Shown here in pieces: positions 53,097 through 62,299 of a stretch of DNA of 64,000 nucleotides (the stretch's first letter is position 1; every line of letters begins with the position of its first letter). The DNA is from Flavobacterium hibernum (lineage in GTDB: Bacteria; Bacteroidota; Bacteroidia; Flavobacteriales; Flavobacteriaceae). The stretch covers positions 1-64,000 of the forward strand of contig NZ_JPRK01000007.1 of NCBI RefSeq assembly GCF_000832125.1, read 5' to 3'. The notes under the pieces are model-generated. The model was not told the DNA's origin. It did not search any database and worked only from the letters and a program-made list of their open reading frames with translations. The translations under genes and the position numbers were made by a program.

Positions 53097-54101
53097 TTAA
53101 TTAAATATTTTATACAGCATTTCCTTTAACAGATCTGACTGCGGTAAAGCATTCGCTCCAACACCTTTACTTTTAACATCGATATCACGCAAAGATCCAA
53201 CTATCTGACTAACTTTTCTCATTGGATAATTTTTAATAGCTAAATCATATTCCTTTAAAAAGTAAGGATTTACACCAATTGCTGCCGCAACATTTTTTGG
53301 ATTTTTATCCTTAAGTCCATGATATTTTAAAAGCTGAACAAAAAATCCAAAAACCAATCCTGTAGTCATTACCAATGGATATTCTTTAGGATTATGTGCA
53401 AAGTTTTCGGCAATTTTATACGCTTTTAATTGATTGCGTTCTCCAATAGCTTTTCTAAGCTCAAAAACATTATAATCTTTACTAAAACCAATATTCTCTT
53501 CAATATGTTGTGGCGTAATTACCGTTCCCTGAGGCAAAATAATTTGTAGTTTTTCGAGTTCATTATTGATTTTACTCAAATCAGTACCTAAAAACTCTAC
53601 CAACATAGCATTAGCTTTTGGGTCAATTGTGTATTTTTTTCCCGCCAATACACGCTTTATCCAATCACCAACCTGATTTTCGTAAAGCTTTTTACTTTCA
53701 TAAACAATTCCGTTTTGAGCCAAAAGCTTTGTAACCTTTTTTCGTTTATCAAGTGTTTTATATTTGTAACAAAATACCAATACCGTAGTTTCCATCGGGT
53801 TATTGACATATGACTCGATTTTATCGATTGTTCTTGATAAATCCTGTGCTTCTTTTACAATAACAACCTGACGATCAGCCATCATAGGATAGCGCTTGGC
53901 CGTTGAAACAATATCCTCAATAGAAACATCTCTACCATACAAAACGGTCTGGTTGAATCCTTTTTCTTCTTCGGCAAGTACATTTTGCTCTATATACTCA
54001 GACAATTTATCTATATAATAAGGTTCTTCACCCATTAAAAAATATATTGGCTTTATATTTCCGGCTTTTATATCATTAACAATTTTTACAACTTCGTCCA
54101 T
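53097..54101 (-). CDS. holA: DNA polymerase III delta subunit
   Basis: 334-residue clamp-loader subunit. The AAA-like N-terminus reads IKPIYFLMGEEPYYIDKL; the middle has FLGTDLSKINNELEKLQ, and the C-terminal helical domain LRDIDVKSKGVGANA. It opens the beta clamp together with the gamma complex. Divergent from the HsdR_N-like gene. Confidence 0.95.
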   Translation of the reverse strand: MDEVVKIVNDIKAGNIKPIYFLMGEEPYYIDKLSEYIEQNVLAEEEKGFNQTVLYGRDVSIEDIVSTAKRYPMMADRQVVIVKEAQDLSRTIDKIESYVNNPMETTVLVFCYKYKTLDKRKKVTKLLAQNGIVYESKKLYENQVGDWIKRVLAGKKYTIDPKANAMLVEFLGTDLSKINNELEKLQIILPQGTVITPQHIEENIGFSKDYNVFELRKAIGERNQLKAYKIAENFAHNPKEYPLVMTTGLVFGFFVQLLKYHGLKDKNPKNVAAAIGVNPYFLKEYDLAIKNYPMRKVSQIVGSLRDIDVKSKGVGANALPQSDLLKEMLYKIFN

Positions 54102-54108
54102 TTATTTT

Positions 54109-54186
54109 AGTTTTCAGTGTTCAGTATCACAAAGGAGCTTTAAAAAAATAATTATCTAATTTTCATATTGACTAATTTTCAAATTA
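54109..54186. repeat. Mixed repeat spacer between holA and the HsdR_N-like gene
   Basis: The short gap contains GTTTTCAGTGTTCAGT words (54112-54126), then TCTAATTTTCATATTGACTAATTTTCAAATTA (54154-54185) of the TCAATTAGAAAAT family. A TATATTTG (54185-54192) sits only 4 bp before the ATG at 54197. Confidence 0.45.
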
Positions 54187-54196
54187 TATTTGCGCC

Positions 54197-54643
54197 ATGC
54201 AGCAATTAAATTTTCCTTCTTATACTTTCCGATTCAAAAATAGCGAAAATAAAGTGTCTATTTTTGATGAAATCAGGAAAAAATTTATCATTCTTACTCC
54301 AGAAGAATGGGTCCGTCAGCACGTAGTTCATTATTTAATGAATGAAAAAAAATACCCTAAATCTTTGATTAACGTCGAAAAGGTTTTAACAGTCAATGGA
54401 TTAAGAAAAAGATATGATGTTGTTGTTTTTAATTCTGATGGTTCTATACATATATTAGTAGAATGTAAAGCACCAGAGGTTAAAATATCACAAGCAACTT
54501 TTGATCAAATTGCGCGTTATAATATGACAATGCAGGCACGGTTTTTGAATGTCACAAACGGTCTGAATCACTATTATTGTCAGATGGATTTTGAAAACGA
54601 AAAATATGAGTTTTTAAAAGCATTACCGGATTATAAAAAATAA
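54197..54643 (+). CDS. HsdR_N-like (type I restriction R N-terminal) stand-alone protein
   Basis: 148 residues. The nuclease fold has RKRYDVVVFNSDG followed by ILVECKAPEVKIS, giving the D...ExK pattern of a PD-(D/E)xK domain. It matches the N-terminal endonuclease part of type I restriction R subunits but has no helicase part or hsdM/hsdS neighbours. Short stand-alone proteins of this kind are common in Bacteroidota; role unknown. The GT2 gene follows after 24 bp. Confidence 0.85.
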   Translation: MQQLNFPSYTFRFKNSENKVSIFDEIRKKFIILTPEEWVRQHVVHYLMNEKKYPKSLINVEKVLTVNGLRKRYDVVVFNSDGSIHILVECKAPEVKISQATFDQIARYNMTMQARFLNVTNGLNHYYCQMDFENEKYEFLKALPDYKK

Positions 54644-54667
54644 TATTAAAATAAATAAAAATTACTT

Positions 54668-55687
54668 TTGGATAAAATTGCTGTTGTCATTTTAAATTGG
54701 AACGGAATTAAACTGTTAGAGCAGTTTTTACCTTCTGTTGTTCAATTTTCTGAAGGAGCTACTATATATGTAGCCGATAATGCGTCGACAGATGATTCTG
54801 TAAATTTTGTCAAACAAAACTTCCCCGCTATTAAGATAGTTGAAAACAGCGGAAATCATGGCTTTGCAAAAGGTTATAATGATGCGCTTCAACATATTGA
54901 TGCTGAAATTTATGCATTAGTAAATTCAGATATTGAAGTAACTCAAGATTGGCTAAAACCAATTTTAGAAACTTTTGAAACTGAAAAACAAACTGCTATT
55001 ATTCAGCCTAAAATTCTTGATTTTAAAAACAAAGAATATTTTGAATATGCAGGTGCAGCCGGTGGATTTATTGATAAATATGGTTTTCCTTTTTGTCGTG
55101 GACGCATTTTTGATACTATTGAGAAAGATAATGGTCAATATAACGACAATTGCGAATTGTTTTGGGCTTCGGGCGCATGTTTCTTTATAAGAAAAGAAGT
55201 TTTTCATGAATTACATGGCTTTGATGAGAGTTTCTTTGCTCATCAGGAAGAAATCGATTTATGCTGGCGCGCTGCTAATGAAGGGCATATTATTAAATAC
55301 AATTCAGAATCAACAGTATATCATGTTGGAGGTGCTACTTTGCAACAAGGAAACCCTAAAAAAACCTTTTTAAATTTTAGAAATTCGCTTTTAATGCTTG
55401 TAAAGAATCTACCAAAAAAGGGATTATTTTGGGTCATTTTCTTCAGAATGGTTTTGGACGGTATTGCTGGTATCCGTTTTCTTACACAAGGAAAATTCAG
55501 CCATACTTTTGCTATTTTGAAAGCACACTTTTCGTTTTATTGTATATCTTTAAAGTATCTTCGGGACCGAAAAGATTTTCAGATCCAACAATACTACAGT
55601 GTAAAAAGTATCGTTTTCTTGTATTACATAAAGAAACAGACCGTATTTAAAGAAATCTTTAACAGTAATCAAAATATTAAAAACTAA
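54668..55687 (+). CDS. Family 2 glycosyltransferase
   Basis: 339 residues. A GT-A fold with VVILNWNGIKLLEQFL at the start, VADNASTDDS, a presumed DxD-like NSDIEV (near 91), and EEIDLCWRAANEGHII. It resembles rhamnosyl-type GT2 enzymes; donor and acceptor are unknown. C-terminal hydrophobic segment (near 255-275) may touch the membrane. No ATG is present at the N-terminus; translation appears to start at TTG (54668). Confidence 0.9.
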   Translation: MDKIAVVILNWNGIKLLEQFLPSVVQFSEGATIYVADNASTDDSVNFVKQNFPAIKIVENSGNHGFAKGYNDALQHIDAEIYALVNSDIEVTQDWLKPILETFETEKQTAIIQPKILDFKNKEYFEYAGAAGGFIDKYGFPFCRGRIFDTIEKDNGQYNDNCELFWASGACFFIRKEVFHELHGFDESFFAHQEEIDLCWRAANEGHIIKYNSESTVYHVGGATLQQGNPKKTFLNFRNSLLMLVKNLPKKGLFWVIFFRMVLDGIAGIRFLTQGKFSHTFAILKAHFSFYCISLKYLRDRKDFQIQQYYSVKSIVFLYYIKKQTVFKEIFNSNQNIKN

Positions 55688-55692
55688 ATTTG
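55685..55692 (+). promoter_or_regulatory. Candidate -7 element of the OmpA lipoprotein gene
   Basis: TAAATTTG matches TAnnTTTG, overlaps the GT2 stop codon and lies 29 bp before the ATG at 55722. No clear -33 element. Confidence 0.4.
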
Positions 55693-55721
55693 TAATCAAC
55701 GTTTAATTAAATATAATACCT

Positions 55722-56555
55722 ATGAGAAAAATAGTAATTGCACTATCAGTATTAATGGCCTTAACTTCGTGTGTATCGAAAAAGCAATACGCAGCGTTAG
55801 AAGCTAAGAACAAAGAAACCCAAGATTTATTAAACTCTTGCACTGTAAAACTAAATGCTTGTTTAACTGAAAAAGCTGCATTAGCTGCTACAGCAGACAG
55901 CTATAAACAACACAATCAAGATTTAATAAGCACTTCTAAAGACTTAACTGTATTAACAACTAAAGGAGCTGAAAATCTTGAGAAATCTTTAGAAAGTTTA
56001 AAAGAGAAAGATTTAAAAATATCTAGACTTCAAGATGCATTAACTAAAAAAGACAGTGTTACTTTAGCATTAGTTACAAGCTTAAAAGGTGCTGTTGGGA
56101 TTAATGATCCAGATATCGAAATCAACGTAGAAAAAGGAGTTGTATTTATTTCTATCGCAGATAAATTATTATTCAAAAGTGGTAGCTATGATGTAACTGA
56201 TAAAGCTAAAGGTGTTTTGGCTAAAGTTGCAAAAGTAGTAAATGACAAACCAGATTTTGAATGTATGGTTGAAGGGCACACAGATAACGTTCCTTACAAA
56301 AGCAACGGAGTTTTGTTAGACAACTGGGATTTAAGTGTTAAACGTTCTACATCTATTGTACGTGTATTAACAAATGACCTTGGTGTTAACCCTGCAAAAT
56401 TAATCGCAGCTGGTAGAAGTTCTTATGTACCATTAGTAGCTAATGATACTCCAGATGACAGAGCTCGTAACAGAAGAACTCGTATTGTTGTTATGCCAAA
56501 AATTGATCAATTCTATGATATGATCGAAAAAGAAATGAAAAAACAAGCGAAATAA
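55722..56555 (+). CDS. OmpA-family lipoprotein
   Basis: 277 residues. Lipobox Cys17 (LMALTSCVSKK) gives a lipid anchor. Residues 20-130 look like a helical or coiled-coil linker. The C-terminal OmpA domain (about 145-265) binds peptidoglycan: LFKSGSYDVTDKAK, VEGHTDNVPY, RSTSIVRVL, DRARNRRTRIVV. It probably links the outer membrane to the wall. It ends at a terminator (56583). Confidence 0.93.
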   Translation: MRKIVIALSVLMALTSCVSKKQYAALEAKNKETQDLLNSCTVKLNACLTEKAALAATADSYKQHNQDLISTSKDLTVLTTKGAENLEKSLESLKEKDLKISRLQDALTKKDSVTLALVTSLKGAVGINDPDIEINVEKGVVFISIADKLLFKSGSYDVTDKAKGVLAKVAKVVNDKPDFECMVEGHTDNVPYKSNGVLLDNWDLSVKRSTSIVRVLTNDLGVNPAKLIAAGRSSYVPLVANDTPDDRARNRRTRIVVMPKIDQFYDMIEKEMKKQAK

Positions 56556-56582
56556 TCTTCGTTTACATACATTATGATACAG

Positions 56583-56610
56583 AAAAAGCAGGTCAATAGA
56601 CCTGCTTTTA
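56583..56610 (+). terminator. Terminator after the OmpA lipoprotein gene
   Basis: AAAAGCAGGTC (56584-56594) pairs with GACCTGCTTTT (56599-56609), 28 bp after the stop codon. Confidence 0.85.
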
Positions 56611-56742
56611 TGTATCCTTAATTTTTTTAATAACCAATTAAATATAAATCAAGAATAGCATTATTTTTAATCAACTAACTAAATTTAACTAATAATAAAG
56701 TTAGCTATTTATTTTAAAAAACGATGTAATTTCAGTATTTTT

Positions 56743-57363
56743 TTACAAAATATCAATATCTCCTTTTCCTTCTCTCACAATAACAGGCTCAAATTCCGAC
56801 AAATCAATTATCGTTGATGCAACGTTATCTCCATAACCACCATCAATAACCATATCAACAAGATTTTGCCATTTTTCAAAAATCAATTCGGGATCTGTAG
56901 TATATTCAATTACATCATCTTCATCGCGAATCGAAGTCGACACAATAGGATTTCCTAATTGACGTACAATTTCTAAAACTATATTATTATCCGGAACACG
57001 AATACCTACAGTGGTTTTCTTCTTGAATTCTTTTGGTAAATTATTGTTTCCAGGCAAAATAAAAGTATAAGGCCCAGGTAAAGCTCTTTTTAAGATTTTA
57101 AATGTAGACGTATCGATTTGACGAACGTAATCTGATAAATTGCTCAAATCATGGCAAATGAATGAAAAATTTGCTTTCTCTAACTTCACTCCTTTTATTT
57201 TAGCAATCTTTTCTAAAGCTCTCGAATTTGTAATATCACAACCTAAACCATAAACAGTATCTGTTGGATAAATTACTAAACCTCCATTTTGAAGCACTTT
57301 TACAACCTTTGCAATTGCAGCTTCACTAGGTTTATCAGGATATATTTTTATGAACTCAGCCAT
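56743..57363 (-). CDS. L-threonylcarbamoyladenylate synthase (Sua5/YciO/YrdC family)
   Basis: 206 residues. The YrdC fold has GGLVIYPTDTVYGLGCDI, then KIKGVKLEKANFSFICH, GPYTFILPG, and TVGIRVPDN. The first step of t6A tRNA modification forms threonylcarbamoyl-AMP; TsaE of the same pathway is at 44447. The C-terminal DIDIL tail lacks a Sua5 domain, so it is the short TsaC/YciO type. Start 57363 (MAEFIKIY) is preferred over 57390. Confidence 0.92.
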   Translation of the reverse strand: MAEFIKIYPDKPSEAAIAKVVKVLQNGGLVIYPTDTVYGLGCDITNSRALEKIAKIKGVKLEKANFSFICHDLSNLSDYVRQIDTSTFKILKRALPGPYTFILPGNNNLPKEFKKKTTVGIRVPDNNIVLEIVRQLGNPIVSTSIRDEDDVIEYTTDPELIFEKWQNLVDMVIDGGYGDNVASTIIDLSEFEPVIVREGKGDIDIL

Positions 57364-57598
57364 TTTTTTTAGAATAAAGATGTTAGACAATAGAATAAAG
57401 ACTACTCTTTAATTCTTATATTTTTTTTAAATAAATTAAGATAATTTCAATTGTAAATAGATTTAATTTTAAACTAAAGAAAAATCTAATCTCTAGAAAA
57501 ACTATGAAAATTTGTTAAGATTAAAAATCAAATCCAGTAATAAAAAATTATTTTTTTCAAAAATCTATTTTCTATCATCTTTCTTTTACACTCTTTTC
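57364..57598. other. 235-bp gap between the helicase and TsaC-like genes
   Basis: AT-rich sequence without an ORF or strong hairpin. Near the TsaC-like start it has TAGAATAAAGA words similar to the spacer at 63225-63333. Confidence 0.4.
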
Positions 57599-59935
57599 TT
57601 AACCAACAACATCTAATTTAGCAAATCTAAGTAACAATTTCTTGATACCTCCTACTTCAAATTTGATTTCTGCTTTTTTATCTGCCCCAACACCTTCCAG
57701 ATTAACAACTTCACCTTTTCCAAAACGTTCGTGCATAACAACATTTCCAATAGTTAGCGAATTGTCAAATAAATTTGGCGCCGTACTATTTGGGTTGTTT
57801 CCTGCAACCGGTTTTAGTTTACGAATATTCAAATCAGGTTTGGGTTGATTATCGGTAACGTGTTTTGGTGGTGTTGATCCAATTGGCTTTGCTAAGCGTA
57901 ATTTCGATTTATCAATATCTCCAAAAATATCTCCGTCGATTGGTGATTTATAGCGGTAATTCGTTTCTGCTGGAGTCAGATATTCTAAATATTGTCCATC
58001 GATTTCCTCAATAAAACGAGATGGTTCACTATCTGTTAGTTTTCCCCAACGGTAACGTGATTGTGCATAAGTCAAATAAGCATGGTGTTCTGCACGAGTT
58101 AAAGCTACGTAAAATAAACGACGCTCTTCTTCTAGTTCGCTTCTGGTACTCATACTCATTGCACTTGGAAACAAATCTTCTTCCATTCCCACTACAAAAA
58201 CATGTGGAAACTCAAGTCCTTTTGCTAAGTGAATTGTCATTAAAGCTACACGATCTTCATCAGAAGTATCTTTATCTAAATCTGTTGCAAGTGCGACATC
58301 TTCCATAAATTCAGATAAAGCTCCTCTTGCACCATCAATTTCTTTTTGTCCTTCAGTAAAATCTTTTAAACCATTTAAAAGCTCTTCGATATTCTGAATT
58401 TTTGCCATTCCTTCCGGAGTAGCATCTTTTTTAAGTTCCTGAACTAAACCTGTTTTCTTTGCGACATAATCTGTGATATAAAATGCGTCATGATTTTGAT
58501 CAATTACCTGAAAATTCTGAATCATAGTAACAAAATCCTTTATTTTGTTCTTTGTTCCAGTATTCAGTTTCAAATCGATTTTATCAATATTTACCATTAC
58601 TTCCCAAATCGAACGTTTATAGTGATTGGCAGCAATAGTAAGTTTTTCGACAGTTGTATCACCAATTCCACGAGCTGGATAATTAATCACACGAACCAAA
58701 GCTTCTTCGTCTTTTGGATTGATTACCAATCGTAAGTAGCATAAAACGTCCTTAATCTCTTTACGTTGGTAAAATGATAATCCACCGTAAATTCGATACG
58801 GAATATCTCTTTTACGTAAAGCATCCTCCATGGCACGCGATTGTGCATTGGTACGATATAAAATCGCAAAAGAACCATTGTGCAATTGATTTTGCATCTT
58901 TTGCTCAAAAATGGTACTTGCTACAAAACGCCCCTCTTCAGCATCTGTCAAACTACGATGTATTTTAATTTTTGAACCAAAATCATTTGCAGTCCAAACT
59001 ACTTTATCCAGTTTCGTTTTGTTGTGTTCCATCACAGTATTGGCAGCTTCAACAATATTTCTTGTTGAACGGTAATTTTGCTCTAAACGAAACATAATTA
59101 CACCTTCATAATCCTTCTGGAAATTTAGAATATTATTGATATTCGCTCCACGGAACGCGTAAATACTTTGCGCATCATCTCCAACCACACAAATATTCTG
59201 AAACTTATCAGATAAAGCTCTTACAATTAAATACTGAGAGTGATTTGTATCTTGGTACTCATCAACCATAATGTATCTAAAACGGTTTTGATATTTAGCC
59301 AAAATCTCAGGAAAACGAGTCAGTAATTCATTGGTTTTTAATAATAAATCATCAAAATCCATTGCACCTGCTTTAAAGCATCGTTCTACATATTGCTGAT
59401 AAATATCTCCCAATCTAGGTCTTTTCGCCATTGCATCAGCTTCAACCAATTCAGGATTGTTGAAATACGCTTTTACCGTAATTAAACTATTTTTATAATT
59501 AGATATACGTCCTAAAATCTGTTTTGGTTTATAGATATCACGATCTAATTGCATTTCTTTAATGATAGAAGAAATCAATCTAGCCGAATCCTGAGAATCA
59601 TAAATTGTGAAGTTAGACGGATATCCTAAATGATCTGATTCTGCACGAAGAATACGGGCAAAAATCGAGTGAAAGGTTCCCATCCAAAGATTTTTCGCTT
59701 CAGATGCTCCCACAATATCCGAAATCCTGTGCTTCATTTCACGAGCGGCCTTGTTCGTAAACGTAAGCGATAAAATATTGAAAGCGTCAATTCCTTGCGC
59801 CATCAAATAAGCAATTCTAATTGTTAAAACACGGGTTTTGCCTGAACCCGCACCAGCAATAATAATCATTGGCCCGTCTTTTTTTAGAACGGGTTGTCGT
59901 TGCGCCTCATTGAGCTGGTCAATGTACTTTTGCAT
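57599..59935 (-). CDS. UvrD/PcrA-type ATP-dependent DNA helicase
   Basis: 778 residues, superfamily 1 helicase. Walker A GAGSGKTRVL (near 26-35), DEYQDTNHSQY (Walker B), GDDAQSIYAFRGA, QNYRSTRNIV and LMTIHLAKGLEFPHVF are all seen. The C-terminal VMHERFGKGEVVNLEGVG is the Tudor-like PcrA tail. The start at 59935 (MQKYIDQLNEAQ) is preferred: a -7 element TATTTTTG (59957-59964) would begin transcription near 59950, leaving the in-frame ATG at 59950 too close. Confidence 0.92.
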   Translation of the reverse strand: MQKYIDQLNEAQRQPVLKKDGPMIIIAGAGSGKTRVLTIRIAYLMAQGIDAFNILSLTFTNKAAREMKHRISDIVGASEAKNLWMGTFHSIFARILRAESDHLGYPSNFTIYDSQDSARLISSIIKEMQLDRDIYKPKQILGRISNYKNSLITVKAYFNNPELVEADAMAKRPRLGDIYQQYVERCFKAGAMDFDDLLLKTNELLTRFPEILAKYQNRFRYIMVDEYQDTNHSQYLIVRALSDKFQNICVVGDDAQSIYAFRGANINNILNFQKDYEGVIMFRLEQNYRSTRNIVEAANTVMEHNKTKLDKVVWTANDFGSKIKIHRSLTDAEEGRFVASTIFEQKMQNQLHNGSFAILYRTNAQSRAMEDALRKRDIPYRIYGGLSFYQRKEIKDVLCYLRLVINPKDEEALVRVINYPARGIGDTTVEKLTIAANHYKRSIWEVMVNIDKIDLKLNTGTKNKIKDFVTMIQNFQVIDQNHDAFYITDYVAKKTGLVQELKKDATPEGMAKIQNIEELLNGLKDFTEGQKEIDGARGALSEFMEDVALATDLDKDTSDEDRVALMTIHLAKGLEFPHVFVVGMEEDLFPSAMSMSTRSELEEERRLFYVALTRAEHHAYLTYAQSRYRWGKLTDSEPSRFIEEIDGQYLEYLTPAETNYRYKSPIDGDIFGDIDKSKLRLAKPIGSTPPKHVTDNQPKPDLNIRKLKPVAGNNPNSTAPNLFDNSLTIGNVVMHERFGKGEVVNLEGVGADKKAEIKFEVGGIKKLLLRFAKLDVVG

Positions 59936-59956
59936 GAAATTTTTCTCCATATGATG

Positions 59957-59964
59957 CAAAAATA
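59957..59964 (-). promoter_or_regulatory. Candidate -7 element of the helicase gene
   Basis: On the minus strand TATTTTTG matches TAnnTTTG. No TTG is found about 21 bp upstream. It helps to choose the helicase start at 59935. Confidence 0.4.
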
Positions 59965-59988
59965 AGAATTAATGATTGAAAAAGCTAC

Positions 59989-60290
59989 TAAGATTCGGAG
60001 GTTCTGAGATGCTAAGTTTTTTTCTTTTTTGAAGCCAAAAAATAGGCATTTTATTGAACATGGTTTCCCGCTTTCGGCTATATCTCTCCATTTCATTACG
60101 AGGATACCGCCTCTATCGGGGCTAGAAATAAATAACTGGCATTTTAAAAATATTCTATCCTCAATAGCCGTTGGTTTTAACCAACGGAATAATTGAACGA
60201 ACTCTTCGGCTTTAGCCAAACTTTGTGATTTTGGCTAAAGCCATATATATTTAATCTTGAAGACCGTTGGTTAAAACTAACGGCTATTTA
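59989..60290. repeat. Long dispersed-type repeat with nested inverted repeats
   Basis: The start (59989-60020) has CTAAGATTCGGAGGTTCTGAG words also seen at 34148-34182. An outer inverted pair lies at 60163-60187 and 60264-60288 (25 bp, one mismatch, AATAGCCGTTGG). An inner pair lies at 60208-60220 and 60230-60242 (GGCTTTAGCCAAA). The segment 60060-60125 reads like an intergenic repeat, not a gene. This explains most of the 450-bp gap before the TauE/SafE gene. Confidence 0.7.
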
Positions 60291-60386
60291 ATATGTTTTA
60301 AAAATTCTTATATGATTTAGAATATTAAAAAAATTATTGACGATATATCTTATAATTTCTTATATCACTTACATCGTTCAAAAAGA

Positions 60387-61154
60387 CTACTTATAGAAAA
60401 CGTCGTATGCAAATCGTATTAAAGTTCCAATTACCACAACCAAAAAGAAAATACGAATAAACCCATTTCCTTTACTTATTGCTAATTTTGCACCAAGCCA
60501 GCCACCAAGACCATTGCTGATTGCCATAGGAATTGCAATTGACCAAATGATTTTTCCTTTAATCATAAACAAACAAATCGAACCAAAATTAGTTGCCAGA
60601 TTTACCATTTTAGCATTAGCTGAAGCATGTAAAAAGTCAAAACCTAAAAGTGCAATAAACGCAACTACAAAAAAACTACCGGTTCCTGGGCCAATAAATC
60701 CGTCATAAAAACCAACAATTATACTTATTACTACTGCATATATTATTTGTGTCGTGGCTGAATGATCTTTTGCAACGTGTTGCCCAAAGTTCTTTTTGGC
60801 ATATGTATATATAAATAGCAATGACAAAACGACCAACAAAAGTGGTTTCATAAAATCGTTACTTACCATAGTCAATAAAGTCGAACCCAAAAACGCCGAT
60901 GGAACTGCTAAACACATCATTATTAGAAGCAATTTCCACTGAATCACAACTTTTTTCAAGTATTGAAAAGCAGCAAAAGCTGTTCCGCTAAAAGCTGGTA
61001 ATTTTAAAGTTCCAATTACAGTAGAAACTGGTAGATTAGGCAACAAAATTAATCCCATTGGAGTCTGAATCAGTCCGCCGCCGCCAACAATAGCATCAAT
61101 AAATCCTGCAGCAAAAGCAGCCAAGCAAAGAAAAAGTATTACGTATGAATCCAT
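60387..61154 (-). CDS. TauE/SafE-family (TSUP) sulfite/sulfur-compound exporter
   Basis: 255 residues with about seven membrane helices. The TSUP opening FAAGFIDAIVGGGGLIQTPMG and the second repeat VGFYDGFIGPGTGSFF are clear. The family moves sulfite, sulfoacetate or related anions; the substrate cannot be told. A minus-strand TACTTTTG (61189-61196) with TTG 22 bp up (61219-61221) is a good promoter. Confidence 0.93.
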   Translation of the reverse strand: MDSYVILFLCLAAFAAGFIDAIVGGGGLIQTPMGLILLPNLPVSTVIGTLKLPAFSGTAFAAFQYLKKVVIQWKLLLIMMCLAVPSAFLGSTLLTMVSNDFMKPLLLVVLSLLFIYTYAKKNFGQHVAKDHSATTQIIYAVVISIIVGFYDGFIGPGTGSFFVVAFIALLGFDFLHASANAKMVNLATNFGSICLFMIKGKIIWSIAIPMAISNGLGGWLGAKLAISKGNGFIRIFFLVVVIGTLIRFAYDVFYK

Positions 61155-61188
61155 TAAAAGTAAATTTCGATTCTTAAAAAATAAGTTG

Positions 61189-61221
61189 CAAAAGTAAAGC
61201 TTCCGTTTTGTTTATTACCAA
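61189..61221 (-). promoter_or_regulatory. Promoter of the TauE/SafE gene
   Basis: TACTTTTG (plus 61189-61196) and TTG (61219-61221), 22 bp apart, fit the Bacteroidota consensus. They lie 35 bp before the ATG at 61154. Confidence 0.6.
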
Positions 61222-61252
61222 AAAATTAAAACGGATTTCTCGACAAAAAGTA

Positions 61253-61260
61253 TATTTTTG
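61253..61260 (+). promoter_or_regulatory. Candidate -7 element of the unknown 173-residue gene
   Basis: TATTTTTG matches TAnnTTTG, 17 bp before the ATG at 61278. No clear -33 element. Confidence 0.4.
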
Positions 61261-61277
61261 TTGAAAAATTTACCCAA

Positions 61278-61799
61278 ATGGATTACACAAGAATTATAGA
61301 ATTAGCCAGTTATACTTTACCAGCCATTGTTACAGGTTTTGTGGCTTACCGTTTTTTTGAATTACACATTAAAAACAATGATAGAAAACGTGCTTTTTTA
61401 TTGAATAAAGAATATCAAAAGCAATCTTTACCAATACGTTTACAAGCTTACGAGCGCATGACTTTATTCTTGGAACGTATTAATTTGACAAAATTATTAA
61501 TTAGAATTTCGCCAATTTCTAATGATAAAAACGATTATGTAAACTTTCTAATCGAACAAATCGAACAGGAATTTGAACATAATTTAACGCAGCAAATTTA
61601 TATGTCTGACGAATGTTGGACAATCATCACAACAGCAAAAAACTCGACGATACAAATTATAAGAAAAGCCGCTATGAGTGATCGTGTTGATAGCGCTGAC
61701 AAACTTCGTGAAGTGATTCTAAATGATTTATTAGAAAAACAATCTCCTAGTAATGCCGCTTTGGGATATATTAAGAATGAGGTTGCTGAGCTTTGGTAA
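61278..61799 (+). CDS. Membrane-anchored protein of unknown function (DUF7935-like)
   Basis: 173 residues. One N-terminal hydrophobic helix (near 8-28, YTLPAIVTGFVAYRFFEL) is followed by a helical cytoplasmic part containing QKQSLPIRLQAYERMTLFLERI. The pattern recalls a small Bacteroidota-wide family of unknown function. No active site is visible. It is divergent from the TauE/SafE gene. Confidence 0.7.
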   Translation: MDYTRIIELASYTLPAIVTGFVAYRFFELHIKNNDRKRAFLLNKEYQKQSLPIRLQAYERMTLFLERINLTKLLIRISPISNDKNDYVNFLIEQIEQEFEHNLTQQIYMSDECWTIITTAKNSTIQIIRKAAMSDRVDSADKLREVILNDLLEKQSPSNAALGYIKNEVAELW

Positions 61800-61815
61800 A
61801 ACATTATTTTAGAGT

Positions 61816-62253
61816 TTATATTATTTTACTTAAAATTGTTTGAGTCCAATTCTCATCTCTTTCAGAAATTATAATGGTTTTAAATCCATATTTTTGACCT
61901 TCCATTTCAACTCCAACTGAATCATCTATATGAATATCAATATTAAAAATGGGAGGGAATTTAGAACAATTTACATCCGTTTTATTCATTCTCTTTAGAT
62001 GTTTCTGTTGATTGATTACAAAATCAACAGGAATTCCATAAGAGTAAAATGTTGTCTTTATTCTTAATTCACTTCGATACGACGTTGTGTAGATATATAT
62101 TTGATGCTTTTGTTTTTTTATTTCTTTAAATAAATCTATTGTTCCTTTTCTAATACTTTCAACACCTAAAAATCGCTGGAACAAATTAGATTTTTCAAGA
62201 TCAAATTTATTTTTAGAAATTAAAGTATCATCAAGATCAAAAGATAGTATCAT
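61816..62253 (-). CDS. HAD-superfamily hydrolase (small)
   Basis: 145 residues. Asp6 and Asp8 in SFDLDDTLI are the HAD nucleophile and acid. IYTTSYRS may be motif II, and HIDDSVGVEM may be motif IV. There is no obvious cap domain; the substrate is unknown. 46 bp downstream of the patatin gene on the same strand. Confidence 0.85.
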   Translation of the reverse strand: MILSFDLDDTLISKNKFDLEKSNLFQRFLGVESIRKGTIDLFKEIKKQKHQIYIYTTSYRSELRIKTTFYSYGIPVDFVINQQKHLKRMNKTDVNCSKFPPIFNIDIHIDDSVGVEMEGQKYGFKTIIISERDENWTQTILSKII

Positions 62254-62299
62254 GTAAAATTAGTTTCTTCTGTTTTTAAAATCAATCTAAAATCTAAAA

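Noticed and set aside
59884..60219. A 111-codon leftward ORF between the helicase and the TauE/SafE gene
   Set aside because: It is made of the dispersed intergenic repeat and overlaps the helicase 5' end in another frame; its translation is what the repeat gives by chance.
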